Part shown: positions 19,185 to 28,534 of the stretch, piece by piece
Numbering within the stretch: position 1 is the first letter of the stretch
Layout: each line of letters starts with the position of its first letter
Assembly (NCBI RefSeq): GCF_900111765.1
Contig: NZ_FOIB01000004.1
Location: 806,001-870,000, forward strand
Direction: 5' to 3'
Origin: Myxococcus fulvus
Lineage (GTDB): Bacteria > Myxococcota > Myxococcia > Myxococcales > Myxococcaceae
Length of the DNA: 64,000 nucleotides
Position numbers and translations under genes: made by a program
The notes under the pieces: generated by a model
Databases searched by the model: none
What the model was told of the DNA's origin: nothing
What the model saw: only the letters and a program-made list of their open reading frames with translations

Positions 19185-19982
19185 TCAGGGCACGCCCTCG
19201 CGCACCAGCACCTGGCCGTCGTGGACCCCCGGCGGCACCAGGTAGAGCTTCTCGCCCGCCTCGGCGCGGTCGAGCAACGCGCTCAGCGCCCCCAGGTCCG
19301 TGACGGCGACTCGACGCGAGTGTGGCAGCGATAGCCGACGCTCCATCGCCTCCGCCACGCGCGCGCCGTCGGACAGGTCCGACTCGTAGACGAAGGTCCG
19401 CTCCCCGTACTCGTGCCCTCCGGGGACCCGTCCCACCAGTCGCAAGGGCCCCAGGCGTGAGTGGACGCGGACGCTCGGGTTGTCCCACTGGGCCACGCCG
19501 CGCAGCCGCTTCGCGCGCAACATGCTCAACGTCAGCGTCTTCACCCACGCGCCCGCGCCCGTCCCCGGCAGGAAGCTCAACAGCGACACGCCGATGAACA
19601 ACCCCGGCGTCACCGAGGGCGCCGCGTAGTACGCCGCGCCGATGGCCGGGTCCTCGTCCGCCAACCCCAGATGCGCTCGCACCTCCGGCTTCAACATCCT
19701 CGCCGGACAGCGCAGGAACCCAATCGCTCCAGGCATCAGGTACAGGTCCGACAGCACCCAGCGCGGCACGCCGATGCCGCCGAACGCGAACTGATTCAGC
19801 GCGAGGTATTGCGCCGCCAGCGACAGGTTGCGCTCCGCCGGCAGGTACGTCGCCGGCAATCCCAACGGAGACAGGTCCATCGACTCGGCGTGCTCACCGG
19901 CGCCCAGCGCCAGGAGCGACACACCTGGATGCGCGGAGAAGAAGGCCTCCGCCTGTCGCGTCAATGCCTCGGTGTCACGCAT
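19185..19982 (-). CDS. Unknown protein coupled to the amidinotransferase-like gene
   Basis: I do not recognise this 265-residue protein. It has no signal peptide and no known catalytic motif. The middle has hydrophobic stretches (L-F-I-G-V-S-L-L-S-F-L) and the end is helical. Its ATG lies inside the last codons of the upstream gene (8-bp overlap), so the two are almost surely translated together and likely work in one pathway. It ends close to the stop of the convergent MBL gene. Confidence 0.7.
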   Translation of the reverse strand: MRDTEALTRQAEAFFSAHPGVSLLALGAGEHAESMDLSPLGLPATYLPAERNLSLAAQYLALNQFAFGGIGVPRWVLSDLYLMPGAIGFLRCPARMLKPEVRAHLGLADEDPAIGAAYYAAPSVTPGLFIGVSLLSFLPGTGAGAWVKTLTLSMLRAKRLRGVAQWDNPSVRVHSRLGPLRLVGRVPGGHEYGERTFVYESDLSDGARVAEAMERRLSLPHSRRVAVTDLGALSALLDRAEAGEKLYLVPPGVHDGQVLVREGVP

Positions 19983-20871
19983 CGGTTTCGATGTCCCTCG
20001 CCACGGCCGCCAGGCGGGCCTCGTCCGGAATGCTCACCGCGCCATCCTCCACCACCGCTCGCGACACGAGACAGCGCGAGGAACCACCACCCTTCTCGCA
20101 GAGTTCTCCCATGTCGAGTGACACCACCCGCATCCCCAGCGCCTCCAGCCGGGAACGTACCGACTCGGGCACCACCGAGGGCGCGAGCAGCTCCCGTCCC
20201 AGCGGCAGGCCGTTCGTGGCGTAGCGACGAATCTCGTCCTCCGTCACCACGAGCAGTCGCGCATCCCCGAAGCGCTCACGCAGCCTCGTGAAGGACTCGG
20301 GCGCGATGACCTCCGGACACACCAACATCCGGTCCACCGAGGGCAGCGGCAGCAGCGCCATGTTGCCGTGGAACGCGGGCTCGCGGACCTGCACGCGCAC
20401 CACCTCGCCGGGGAACCAGCGCGCCGCGGCCTCCAGTCCCTCGAGTTTCGTGCGTCCACCCCAGAACAGGAGCGTGGCGCCGTCGATGTGCGCCACGTCT
20501 CCATGCGCCTCCCAGATGCCCACGCCCGGGTCGACCACCTCGAAGCCCATGCGCTCGGCCAGCGCCGCCCAGTGCTCACGCTCCGCGCGTCGGTGCTCGC
20601 TCATCATCCGGGGCAGCACGAACCAGGGTGCATGTCCCTCGCGCGCCACCACTTGTCCGCACTCCGCCGCGTAGGGCATGCCCGTGAGCAGCTCTGACGG
20701 AGAGGTGAGCGCCACCACCGTGCCACCGCGCGCCTCGATGGCTCGCGCCAGGGCCAGCCACTCGCGGCGAGCCTTGCGCGCATCCACCTGTGGCGCCTCG
20801 CGACTGCGGAAGTTGTTGCGTCCTCGCAGTGCCCAGCCACGTCCCGGCGGCGACATGAGGAAGAGTTCCAT
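19975..20871 (-). CDS. Amidinotransferase/DDAH-superfamily enzyme
   Basis: The product has 298 residues from an ATG with an upstream GGGGG. It has the guanidino-group-modifying fold markers: M-S-P-P at the start, an E-A-H-G-D segment near 121-125, a histidine in A-F-H-G-N-M-A-L at about 168, and a cysteine in G-G-G-S-S-R-C at about 267. These match the catalytic Glu/His/Cys set of dimethylarginine dimethylaminohydrolase, arginine deiminase and related enzymes. The substrate is probably arginine or a methylated or otherwise modified guanidine, but cannot be decided. It overlaps the unknown gene downstream by 8 bp and is divergent from the second GTPase gene. Confidence 0.8.
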   Translation of the reverse strand: MELFLMSPPGRGWALRGRNNFRSREAPQVDARKARREWLALARAIEARGGTVVALTSPSELLTGMPYAAECGQVVAREGHAPWFVLPRMMSEHRRAEREHWAALAERMGFEVVDPGVGIWEAHGDVAHIDGATLLFWGGRTKLEGLEAAARWFPGEVVRVQVREPAFHGNMALLPLPSVDRMLVCPEVIAPESFTRLRERFGDARLLVVTEDEIRRYATNGLPLGRELLAPSVVPESVRSRLEALGMRVVSLDMGELCEKGGGSSRCLVSRAVVEDGAVSIPDEARLAAVARDIETDA

Positions 20872-21009
20872 GCCCCCGGGTTCTACCCGAGAGCGCCCTG
20901 CTCCGGCATCGCCACGCACGAGGCCACCCGCGCGCACTGAACGCTGGCGCACGTCCGGCGACATTCGCGCTGGCCCCGGGGACACGGGCAGGACAGGCTG
21001 TCCCTCCCC

Positions 21010-22707
21010 GTGGACGAGACGAGCCTGCCCGAGCCCGAAGCCCTGCGGTCCCTGTTGCGGACCGCACTGGAACTGCCAGCCCTCCAGCCGCATGCGGCGC
21101 GATTGGAGCGGCTCGTGGACGACTACGCGCGCGGCGTGGCGAACCGGGACGCGCCGCTCGCCGTGGCGCTCGTGGGCGCCACCGGCGCCGGCAAGTCCAC
21201 CCTCCTCAACGCGCTCGCGGGCCAGCCCCTCTCGCGCGAGGGCGTGGACCGTCCCACCAGCACCGTCGCCACCGTGTTCGCCCCCGAGGGCGCCGCGGCC
21301 GACTCGCTGGCCCAGTCCGGCGCCCGCGTCACGACCTACCTCCCCGGCCCCCAGGCGCTCTGGGGCGGACAGGTGTTCATCGACACACCCGACCTCAACA
21401 GCGTGGCCACCACGCATCGCGACGTGGCGCGCGCGGCGCTGGAACGCGCGGATGTCGCGCTGGTGGTGATGCACCGGGGCAGCGTCGCGGAGGCCACCCA
21501 GGTCCAGTTCCTCACCGAGTTCGCCCGCCGCCGCGCGCTCGTGTTCATCCTCAACTTCGCCGACGAGCTGTCCCCCGAGTCGCGCGAGACGCTCAAGGCC
21601 CAGGTGCGCCGCGTCGCCTCGGAGCAGTACGGCCTTTCGCCCCAGGACGTCCCCGTGTTCGCCATCAGCGCGCAGGCGGCGAAGGACGGCCGCGACGTGT
21701 CCGGCGAGTTCGGCCCTCTGCTCTTCCATCTCCGAGGACTCGCCACCCAGGCCATCGCCGCGCGCGTGCGACGCGGCAACGCGATGGGCGCGCTGGAGGA
21801 GGTGTCCTCGCGCGTGAAGGCCGCGCTCGAGGAGACGGAAGCCCTGCTCGGGCGCACGCGCACAGCCCTCGGCTCCGGAATGGAGAAGGCCTCCGAGGGC
21901 CTGCGCGAAGACTTCGACTCACGCCTCAAGCTCGCGCACGGCCACCTGGCCGCGGAGGTGCGACGACAGGCCGGTGGACGCTTCTGGGGGCCCGCGGCGT
22001 GGGGCCTCAGGCTGTCTCTGTGGGGCGCGAGCGGACTGGGCGCGGCGGCGCTCGTCGGACGTGCCAGCCTCCCCGCGGGGCTCGCGGTGGCCGCGGCCTC
22101 CACGGTGGTGGACGCGGTGCGAGGCCACACGCGCGCGCGCGCCGCGGAGAGCACCGTGGTGGAGCCCTTCGAGGACGACTTCGGCGTGGAGTCCGCGGCG
22201 CGCACCGCGCTGGCGGAGGCGCGCAGCATCGCGCGGGCCGGAGGCCTGGAGCCCTCGGTGCTCGGCGTGCCGGACCTGGACGTGCTCCTGGAGGAGGTGC
22301 GCGCGGCGCGGGCGTCCGCGTGGCGCTACACCGTCACCACGGGCGTGGGAGAGGCAGTGGCGGGATGGTGGCGCACCGCGCGGTGGCTGGTGCTGCCACT
22401 CATCAACCTGCCCCTGCTGGTGCTGCTCGGACACATGGGCTACCGCGTGGTGCGGGCCTACGTGGAGGGCCCCCTGTTGCCGTTGGACTACTTCGTCAAC
22501 GCGGGAGCCCTCTTCGTGCTGCTCGCCGGAGCGGGCGCGCTGCTGGCCTCAGCGAGTCTCGCTGGGGCCGCTCGCCGTGCGGGCTCGGGCGGGCGCGCGC
22601 GCTTCGTCGAGACCCTGGCCACCCTGGGCCGGCGGCTGGGAGAGGCCGTCGATGATGGCCTTCGCCCCGGGCGGGAGGCCGCGCGGCGAATCCTCACGCT
22701 CCGGTGA
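21010..22707 (+). CDS. Second dynamin-like membrane GTPase
   Basis: The product has 565 residues from a GTG. The GTPase domain has G1 G-A-T-G-A-G-K-S (56-63), G3 D-T-P-D-L-N (about 125) and G4 N-F-A-D (about 183). A coiled-coil helical region (about 265-330) precedes an alanine/glycine-rich hydrophobic part and two clear membrane segments near 455-480 and 500-525. It is built like the GTPase at 1197-2939 but with a complete G4. A role at the inner membrane in remodelling or cell-envelope traffic is likely but not shown. Its last 159 bp are antisense to the end of the M23 peptidase gene. Confidence 0.85.
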   Translation: MDETSLPEPEALRSLLRTALELPALQPHAARLERLVDDYARGVANRDAPLAVALVGATGAGKSTLLNALAGQPLSREGVDRPTSTVATVFAPEGAAADSLAQSGARVTTYLPGPQALWGGQVFIDTPDLNSVATTHRDVARAALERADVALVVMHRGSVAEATQVQFLTEFARRRALVFILNFADELSPESRETLKAQVRRVASEQYGLSPQDVPVFAISAQAAKDGRDVSGEFGPLLFHLRGLATQAIAARVRRGNAMGALEEVSSRVKAALEETEALLGRTRTALGSGMEKASEGLREDFDSRLKLAHGHLAAEVRRQAGGRFWGPAAWGLRLSLWGASGLGAAALVGRASLPAGLAVAAASTVVDAVRGHTRARAAESTVVEPFEDDFGVESAARTALAEARSIARAGGLEPSVLGVPDLDVLLEEVRAARASAWRYTVTTGVGEAVAGWWRTARWLVLPLINLPLLVLLGHMGYRVVRAYVEGPLLPLDYFVNAGALFVLLAGAGALLASASLAGAARRAGSGGRARFVETLATLGRRLGEAVDDGLRPGREAARRILTLR

Positions 22708-23343
22708 CATGGACACCACCGGCTGACCCGGCGCGTGCGTGCCGTCCGTCGTGGCCATGAGCGTGTCGCGACCGGACTCGCGGCAGATGGGCGCGGCCAC
22801 GCGCGTGTCGCGCACCGGGTCCCCGTAGCCAGCGATGCGCGCGGGCACGGACGGGTTGTTCCACCCCTTGCCCACCTCGCGCGCCACCTTGAAGTGCAGG
22901 TGCGCGCCGCACGCCCAGCCCGTGGAGCCGGAGAAGCCGATGAGCTGCCCCTCCTTCACGCTCTCGCCGGGCTTCACCACCACGGCGCTGAAGTGGAGGT
23001 ACTGCGTCTCCAGCCCATCCCCATGGGAGATGACGACGTAGTTGGCGTAGGGCGCGAACTTCTCGTCGCAGCCACCCTTCGTGCTGTCACCGCGGGCCAG
23101 CCGCACCACACCGTCACGCGCCGCGACGATGGGCGTGCCGTCCGGCATGCGGAAGTCCCAGGCGAACGTGTCGTTGTGTTGGTGACTGCCCGTGTCGTGT
23201 CCCTGGCTCACCGTGTGGATGCGGCCACAGGCAAACGGGACGCCCACTTCCGGCATGCCTTCCGCCGGAGAGGCCATCGAGTTGGAAGCCGCTGGCGCGG
23301 ACGCCAGGAGGGAGCCGACGAGGAGAGCGGAGGAAAGGTTCAT
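22549..23343 (-). CDS. M23-family (LytM-type) peptidase, secreted
   Basis: The product has 264 residues with a short signal-like N-terminus. The M23 zinc motifs are present: H-N-D-T-F-A-W-D as the H-x(n)-D site and H-L-H-F as the HxH site, with Y-L-H-F and G-S-T-G strands between. It would cut peptide cross-bridges of peptidoglycan in the periplasm. The last ~50 residues are low-complexity and overlap the 3' end of the GTPase gene on the other strand, so the real functional domain ends earlier. Confidence 0.85.
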   Translation of the reverse strand: MNLSSALLVGSLLASAPAASNSMASPAEGMPEVGVPFACGRIHTVSQGHDTGSHQHNDTFAWDFRMPDGTPIVAARDGVVRLARGDSTKGGCDEKFAPYANYVVISHGDGLETQYLHFSAVVVKPGESVKEGQLIGFSGSTGWACGAHLHFKVAREVGKGWNNPSVPARIAGYGDPVRDTRVAAPICRESGRDTLMATTDGTHAPGQPVVSMSPEREDSPRGLPPGAKAIIDGLSQPPAQGGQGLDEARAPARARTASGPSETR

Positions 23344-23652
23344 ATCGGGCCGGCGGACAACGGAGACAAGTGCCTGGGGTATTTCCCAGACGAATTATCT
23401 CGAACCCGCGAGGACTATCACCAGGGCCTCTCGGGCTCGCCTGCCCGGCCGCTGGGCCCTGACCCTCTTCGTCCGAGAGCGAGATGCGCCACGGCGGACG
23501 TGCACCTGTCTGCTCGCCCGCCCGAGGTCCCGCCGCGAAGAGGCCCTGGCGCACCGCGCTTGCGACGCGGGTCGGCGCATGTCTCACCGTCTCGGCGGGA
23601 GTGGCCGCGTGGATCACCCTCTCGCACGCGCACCCCCCGGGCTCACGAACTT
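23344..23652. other. Divergent intergenic region, no gene seen
   Basis: About 310 bp between the M23 gene and the tetR operator. The open frames here lack coding character or a start context. It should hold the M23 promoter, but I could not place boxes. Confidence 0.5.
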
Positions 23653-23666
23653 AGTGACTGGTCACT
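23653..23666. promoter_or_regulatory. TetR operator palindrome
   Basis: AGTGAC and GTCACT form a perfect 6-2-6 palindrome ending 16 bp before the ATG at 23683. The local AT-rich context (TTAG ... CAATAAG) is unlike the rest of the region. A TTAGTGAC-type palindrome just ahead of a tetR gene is typical of an autoregulatory operator, and here it would control tetR and the hydroxylase gene together. Confidence 0.65.
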
Positions 23667-23682
23667 CAATAAGTCCGGCGTT

Positions 23683-24372
23683 ATGCTTCGCGTGAAGATG
23701 GCCTCCAAGACTCCCACCCCGGACCGCAAGGCGGCGCGCCCCGCGCGGCGCACGCAGCAGGAGCGACGCGAGACGACGCGGCGCAAGCTGCTGGACGCGA
23801 CCATCGAGACGTTGGTGGAGCTGGGTCACGCCCGGCTGACGACGGTGGAGGTAGCGAAGCGAGCGGGCGTCTCCCAGGGTGCCCTCTTCACGCACTTCGA
23901 CACGAAGGAGGAGCTGCTCGCAGCGGCGGTGGAGCACCTCTTCCCCCGACTCATCCAGGACTACCTGGCCGGCGTGGGTGCTCGGCCCGCGGGCAAGGAC
24001 CGCATCGCCTCCGCGGTGGACATGTTGTGGGCGGCGTATCAGCGACCGGAGCTGCAGGCGGCCATCGAGCTGTACGTGGCGGCGCGCACGGACGCGGAGC
24101 TGCGCGTGGCGCTCGCCGCCGTGGACGGTCCCCACCGCGAGAACATGCACCGGGTGGCGCGCGAGCTGTTCCCCGACGTGGCCTCCGCCTCTCCGGAGTT
24201 CCACTCGGTGGTGGAGCTGGCGCTGGACGCCGTGCAGGGCGCGGCCGTCGGTGGCAGTGCCCGCCCGAACGACCCGGCCCACCGCGGCATGCTGGACGCC
24301 CTCACCCGCTTCATGCGCAGCGCCTTCTCTCCTCCGACTCCTCAACGAGCGCGCACACGCCCCAGGTCCTGA
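23683..24372 (+). CDS. TetR-family transcriptional repressor
   Basis: The product has 229 residues from ATG 23683; ATG 23698 is possible. The N-terminal helix-turn-helix (about 40-65) has the TetR pattern T-V-E-V-A-K-R-A-G-V-S then L-F-T-H-F, followed by an all-helical ligand domain. An operator-like palindrome lies directly upstream, so it probably represses itself and the fatty acid hydroxylase gene 22 bp downstream. The ligand is unknown; a lipid would fit the neighbour. Confidence 0.9.
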   Translation: MLRVKMASKTPTPDRKAARPARRTQQERRETTRRKLLDATIETLVELGHARLTTVEVAKRAGVSQGALFTHFDTKEELLAAAVEHLFPRLIQDYLAGVGARPAGKDRIASAVDMLWAAYQRPELQAAIELYVAARTDAELRVALAAVDGPHRENMHRVARELFPDVASASPEFHSVVELALDAVQGAAVGGSARPNDPAHRGMLDALTRFMRSAFSPPTPQRARTRPRS

Positions 24373-24394
24373 GCTTCATTGAAGGAGGTGTCCC

Positions 24395-25300
24395 ATGGAC
24401 GCCACGCACATCCCCGACCTCATCGCACCCGCCATTCCCGTGTTCATCCTGACGGTGGTGGCCGAGTTCTTCTGGGTGAAGAAGCTGCGCGAGGAGAACG
24501 CCGCCATGGTGGGGCACACCTGGAAGGACTCGCTCGCCAGCCTCTCCATGGGGCTGGGCAACGTGTTCATCAACGTGGTGTGGAAGGGCGTGGCCTTCGC
24601 GGGCTACCTGGCGCTGTACCAGCTGACACCGCTGCGCATGGGCACGGGCGTGCTCGCGTGGGTGCTCCTCTTCTTCGCGGACGACCTCTGCTACTACTGG
24701 TTCCACCGCGTCCACCACGAGAGCCGCTTCTTCTGGGCGTCGCACGTGGTGCACCACTCCAGCCAGCACTACAACCTGACGACGGCGCTGCGGCAGACGT
24801 GGACGCCTCCGACGAGCTGGGTGTTCTGGGCGCCGCTGGCGCTGCTGGGCTTCTCGCCGGTGATGATTGTCGTCATGCAGTCGGTGAGCCTGCTGTACCA
24901 GTACTGGATTCACACCGAAGCCATCGGCCGGCTGCCGCGTCCGCTCGAGTGGGTGCTCAACACGCCGTCGCACCACCGCGTGCACCACGCGGCGAACCCG
25001 CGCTACCTGGACAAGAACTACGCGGGCATCCTCATCATCTGGGACCGGCTGTTCGGCACCTTCGAGCCGGAGGGTGAGAAGCCCGTCTACGGCCTCACCA
25101 AGAACCTGAAGACGTTCAACCCGGTGCGCATCGCGTTCCACGAGTTCGCCTCCATCGCGAAGGACGCGGCGAAGCAGGGCTCGCTGCGGCAACGGCTGAG
25201 CTACGTCTTCCGCAACCCCGCATGGAAGCCAGCGGACTCCTCCACGCCGCGCCAGGGTCCGCCGAGTTCGGAACCGGAGACAGTGAGCCCCTCGGCCTGA
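24395..25300 (+). CDS. Fatty acid hydroxylase / sterol desaturase-type membrane protein
   Basis: The product has 301 residues and a strong ribosome-binding site (GGAGGT). It has four to five membrane segments and three histidine clusters: H-R-V-H-H near 104-110, H-V-V-H-H near 121-125, and H-H-R-V-H-H near 192-197. These bind two irons in the fatty acid hydroxylase superfamily and use oxygen to hydroxylate or desaturate lipids. The C-terminal ~35 residues are low-complexity. It probably forms an operon with tetR. The lipid substrate is not known. Confidence 0.9.
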   Translation: MDATHIPDLIAPAIPVFILTVVAEFFWVKKLREENAAMVGHTWKDSLASLSMGLGNVFINVVWKGVAFAGYLALYQLTPLRMGTGVLAWVLLFFADDLCYYWFHRVHHESRFFWASHVVHHSSQHYNLTTALRQTWTPPTSWVFWAPLALLGFSPVMIVVMQSVSLLYQYWIHTEAIGRLPRPLEWVLNTPSHHRVHHAANPRYLDKNYAGILIIWDRLFGTFEPEGEKPVYGLTKNLKTFNPVRIAFHEFASIAKDAAKQGSLRQRLSYVFRNPAWKPADSSTPRQGPPSSEPETVSPSA

Positions 25301-25388
25301 GGCCGGAGCCCATTCGGCTTCCCACGGCCGTTCGGAGGCGCTAAGCCACCTGGCACTTTTCTTCGCGCGAGCACCCCCAGGAGGAGCC

Positions 25389-26978
25389 ATGACCGAGCGT
25401 GAGCTGTGGGAGCGGTACCAGCGTTATCTGAGCGTCGTCCCGTCGCTGGGGTTCTCCCTCGACGTCTCGCGCATGGGGTTCGCGGCGGACTTCCTAGAGC
25501 GGATGCGGCCTCGGCTGGAGGAGGCCTTCAGCCAGATGGAGGCGCTGGAGAAGGGCGCCATCGCGAACCCGGACGAGAACCGCCGCGTGGGGCACTACTG
25601 GCTGCGCGCGCCGGAGCTGGCTCCGGAGCCCGCGCTGTCGAAGGACATCACCGACACGGTGGCCGCGGTGCACGCCTTCGCTCGGGACGTGCACGAGGGG
25701 AAGCTCAAGCCCCAGAAGGCGGCGCGCTTCACGCACCTGCTGCTGGTGGGCATCGGCGGCTCGGCGCTCGGGCCGCAGCTGGTGGCGGACGCGCTGACGT
25801 CTCGGGACGACACGATGCAGGTGTCGTTCTTCGACAACACGGACCCGGATGGGATGGACCGGGTGCTGGGGCAGTTGGGGAGCAAGCTCGCCGAGACGCT
25901 GACGGTGGTCATCAGCAAGTCGGGCGGCACCAAGGAGACGCGCAACGGCATGCTGGAGGCCGAGCGTGGCTATCAGGCGCAGGGGCTCGACTTCAGCAAG
26001 CACGCGGTGGCCGTCACGGGCGCGGGCAGTGAGCTGGACCAGCACGCGAAGAAGCAGGGCTGGCTGCGCATGTTCCCGATGTGGGACTGGGTTGGCGGGC
26101 GCACGTCGGTGATGTCGGCGGTGGGCCTGTTGCCGGCGCGGCTGCAGGGGTTGGACATCGACGGGATGCTCGCGGGCGCGCGGGAGATGGACGTGGCGAC
26201 GCGGCAGCGTGACGCGCTGAAGAACCCGGCGGCGCTGCTCGCGCTGATGTGGTTCCACGCGGGCGACGGGCGCGGCGTGAAGGACATGGTCATCCTGCCG
26301 TACAAGGACCGCCTGCTCCTGATGTCTCGCTACCTCCAGCAGCTGGTGATGGAGTCGCTGGGCAAGGAGAAGGACCTGGACGGCAAGGTGGTGAACCAGG
26401 GCATCGCCGTCTACGGGAACAAGGGCTCCACGGATCAGCACGCGTACGTGCAGCAGCTCCGCGAGGGTGTGCCGAACTTCTTCGCCACGTTCATCGAGGT
26501 CCTCAAGGACCGGGACGGCGAGTCGATGGAGGTGGAGGCCGGCACCACCAGCGGCGACTACCTGCTGGGCTTCTTCCTGGGCACGCGCCGCGCGCTGTAC
26601 GAGAAGGGCCGCGAGTCCATCACCCTGACGGTGCCGGACGTGAGCGCGCGCACGGTGGGGGCGCTCATCGCGCTCTACGAGCGCGCGGTGGGCCTGTACG
26701 CGAGCCTGGTGCACATCAACGCGTACCACCAGCCGGGCGTCGAGGCGGGCAAGAAGGCCGCGACCCGCGTGCTGGACATCCAGAAGAAGCTCACGGCGCG
26801 GCTGAAGGAGGCCAAGGCGGAGGCGCGCTCGGCGGAGCAGCTCGCGGCGGACATCGGTCAGCCGGACGAGGTGGAGACGGTGTTCAAGGTGCTTCAGCAC
26901 CTGGCCGCGAACCCCGGGCGCGGCGTGCAGCGCTCGGGCGGCGCGAGCCCCGCGGAGGCCCGCTTCCACGTGAAGTGA
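25389..26978 (+). CDS. pgi: Glucose-6-phosphate isomerase
   Basis: The product has 529 residues with AGGAGGAG before the ATG. Two SIS-fold sugar-isomerase segments carry the signatures G-I-G-G-S-A-L-G (about 122), the [10 protein letters not shown] region (about 235) and the [11 protein letters not shown] block (about 346). It interconverts glucose-6-phosphate and fructose-6-phosphate in the cytoplasm. The length is usual for the family. It appears to be a single-gene unit ended by the hairpin at 26993. Confidence 0.95.
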   Translation: MTERELWERYQRYLSVVPSLGFSLDVSRMGFAADFLERMRPRLEEAFSQMEALEKGAIANPDENRRVGHYWLRAPELAPEPALSKDITDTVAAVHAFARDVHEGKLKPQKAARFTHLLLVGIGGSALGPQLVADALTSRDDTMQVSFFDNTDPDGMDRVLGQLGSKLAETLTVVISKSGGTKETRNGMLEAERGYQAQGLDFSKHAVAVTGAGSELDQHAKKQGWLRMFPMWDWVGGRTSVMSAVGLLPARLQGLDIDGMLAGAREMDVATRQRDALKNPAALLALMWFHAGDGRGVKDMVILPYKDRLLLMSRYLQQLVMESLGKEKDLDGKVVNQGIAVYGNKGSTDQHAYVQQLREGVPNFFATFIEVLKDRDGESMEVEAGTTSGDYLLGFFLGTRRALYEKGRESITLTVPDVSARTVGALIALYERAVGLYASLVHINAYHQPGVEAGKKAATRVLDIQKKLTARLKEAKAEARSAEQLAADIGQPDEVETVFKVLQHLAANPGRGVQRSGGASPAEARFHVK

Positions 26979-26992
26979 GCCTCGCGGCGGAG

Positions 26993-27022
26993 CAGGCCCG
27001 GTGCCCTCGGACACCGGGCCTG
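26993..27022 (+). terminator. Hairpin after pgi
   Basis: A perfect 11-bp stem, CAGGCCCGGTG (26993-27003) with CACCGGGCCTG (27012-27022) and an eight-base loop, lies 14 bp after the pgi stop. No T-tract follows, as is common in this genome. Confidence 0.6.
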
Positions 27023-27070
27023 GCCCCAAGAGAGACGTTGGCGTCTCCTCACAACCCTCACAGGAGACGC

Positions 27071-27538
27071 ATGTCGTTTCTCTGGTTCACCCTCAAGGCG
27101 TACCTGTTCGACGTCCTCTACTCCTATGCGGTGGGGCTGATCTTCGTCGCCTTCGCGCTCGCGGCCTCGGCTCGTTCGCGGAAGGCCGTGCGCGGGCATG
27201 ACGGTGAATCCGCCAGCTCCGAGGCCGCGAGGCAGACGGAGAATGTCGTCATCACCAGCGTGTTGTTCATCCTCTGCTCGGTCCAAGGGTTGATTCTCGC
27301 GGGAGCCGTCAAGGCCTCCCTGGAGACTCGCCCGGAGGCGTGGTGGCTGTTGTGGTACGTGGTTGGCTTCGGCGCAGCGCTCCCCGCCGGACTCAGCGCC
27401 GTTCAGCGCGACAAGGACAACGCGACCTCGCAGGGCCTCTGCTACCTGGGCGCCGCGGGGAGTTATCTCGCGGCATGCCTCTGGCCTGGGCTCATCCCCG
27501 CCCTGCTGCTGAAGGTCTCGCGGCTTCTCGCGGTCTAG
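27071..27538 (+). CDS. Small multi-pass membrane protein, unknown
   Basis: The product has 155 residues from an ATG preceded by AGGAGA. Four hydrophobic segments (about 10-30, 60-80, 92-112, 128-150) suggest an inner-membrane protein. No known family was recognised. It lies between pgi and a convergent hydrolase gene that ends 10 bp away. Confidence 0.75.
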   Translation: MSFLWFTLKAYLFDVLYSYAVGLIFVAFALAASARSRKAVRGHDGESASSEAARQTENVVITSVLFILCSVQGLILAGAVKASLETRPEAWWLLWYVVGFGAALPAGLSAVQRDKDNATSQGLCYLGAAGSYLAACLWPGLIPALLLKVSRLLAV

Positions 27539-27547
27539 GCAGGCGGG

Positions 27548-28534
27548 TCAGCTGACGCCCCACAGTCGCCGGGCCTCCTCGGCGATGAGGTCCGGGTAAT
27601 CCTCGGGGAAGAAGAGCTTCGCCCCGGGGATGCGGCGCACGCCCCTCGACGCGCCGAAGGTCTGGTCCAGGTAGTCGGCGCTCGACTGGGAGAAGATGGT
27701 GTCTCCCGTTCCCCAGAGGATGCGCGTGGGCACCTTGCACTCCTGGAGCGCGGGGCCGATGCCCGCGAGCGCGTTGGCCTCCAACCCGAGCGTGTATGCG
27801 TGGGCCTGCGCCTTGCCTCGGGGCGTGCTCACGAGCGGCGCGAAGTAGTACTCGATGGCCTCGTCCGTGGGCTGCGAGGGGTTCGAGTAGCACATGCCTC
27901 CGATGCCCTTGTCCGAGCGCGCCAGCGCCTTGTCCGCGAGCCACGGCGCGAGCCAGGCGTCGACGTACTCGCCCTTGCGCGCCAGCTCGATGACGGGGAC
28001 GACGGCGGGAGGAGGGCACTCGCTCTCCACATCGCAGTTGGTCAGCAGCAGCGTCCGCACCCGCTCCGGATGCCGGGTGACGAGCAACTGCGCGATGGCG
28101 CCGCCGCTGTCGTTCGCGATGACGTCCGCGGATTGGATTCCCAGGCGGTCCATCAGTTCGACGAGCATGTCGACCTGCGCGGAGGGCGCGGAGCTCTGCC
28201 CCTCGGCGACCTCGGTGTAGCCGAGCCCCATGAAGTCGGGGGCGACACAGCGGCGGTAGGGAGACAGTCGCTCGATGGCGCCACGCCACTGGAAGCTGTT
28301 GAGTGGGAAGCCGTGGAGGAACAGCGCGGCCTCGCCTGTTCCACGCTCGACGTAGGCGATTCTGCCGAAGCGACTGTCGAGATAGCGCCGGGATGCGCGG
28401 AACGCCGCCGCGTCCAGCGGGGCTGTGGTCCCCCGCGCGGGCACCGTGGCGCGGGACATACAGCCGGAGAGCGCGGTGGAGGCCAGCGCGCCCGTGGTGA
28501 TGGCGAGAAACTCCCTGCGACGCATCGAGCTCAT
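27548..28534 (-). CDS. Exported alpha/beta hydrolase of haloalkane-dehalogenase type
   Basis: The product has 328 residues. The N-terminus R-R-R-E-F-L followed by L-S-G-C looks like a Tat lipoprotein signal. The alpha/beta fold carries H-G-F-P-L-N (oxyanion region), a nucleophile elbow A-N-D-S-G-G with Asp in the nucleophile position as in haloalkane dehalogenases, and G-T-G-D near the acid. The usual catalytic His near the end is missing: the segment reads G-A-K-L-F-F-P-E-D-Y-P-D, with Leu where aligned enzymes have His. It may be inactive or use another base. It is divergent from the AraC regulator, which likely controls it. Confidence 0.8.
   Translation of the reverse strand: MSSMRRREFLAITTGALASTALSGCMSRATVPARGTTAPLDAAAFRASRRYLDSRFGRIAYVERGTGEAALFLHGFPLNSFQWRGAIERLSPYRRCVAPDFMGLGYTEVAEGQSSAPSAQVDMLVELMDRLGIQSADVIANDSGGAIAQLLVTRHPERVRTLLLTNCDVESECPPPAVVPVIELARKGEYVDAWLAPWLADKALARSDKGIGGMCYSNPSQPTDEAIEYYFAPLVSTPRGKAQAHAYTLGLEANALAGIGPALQECKVPTRILWGTGDTIFSQSSADYLDQTFGASRGVRRIPGAKLFFPEDYPDLIAEEARRLWGVS

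Noticed and set aside
20991-21003. Short inverted repeat GGACA-GGC-TGTCC before the second GTPase gene
   Set aside because: Five-base arms in such GC-rich DNA are expected by chance; no other support.
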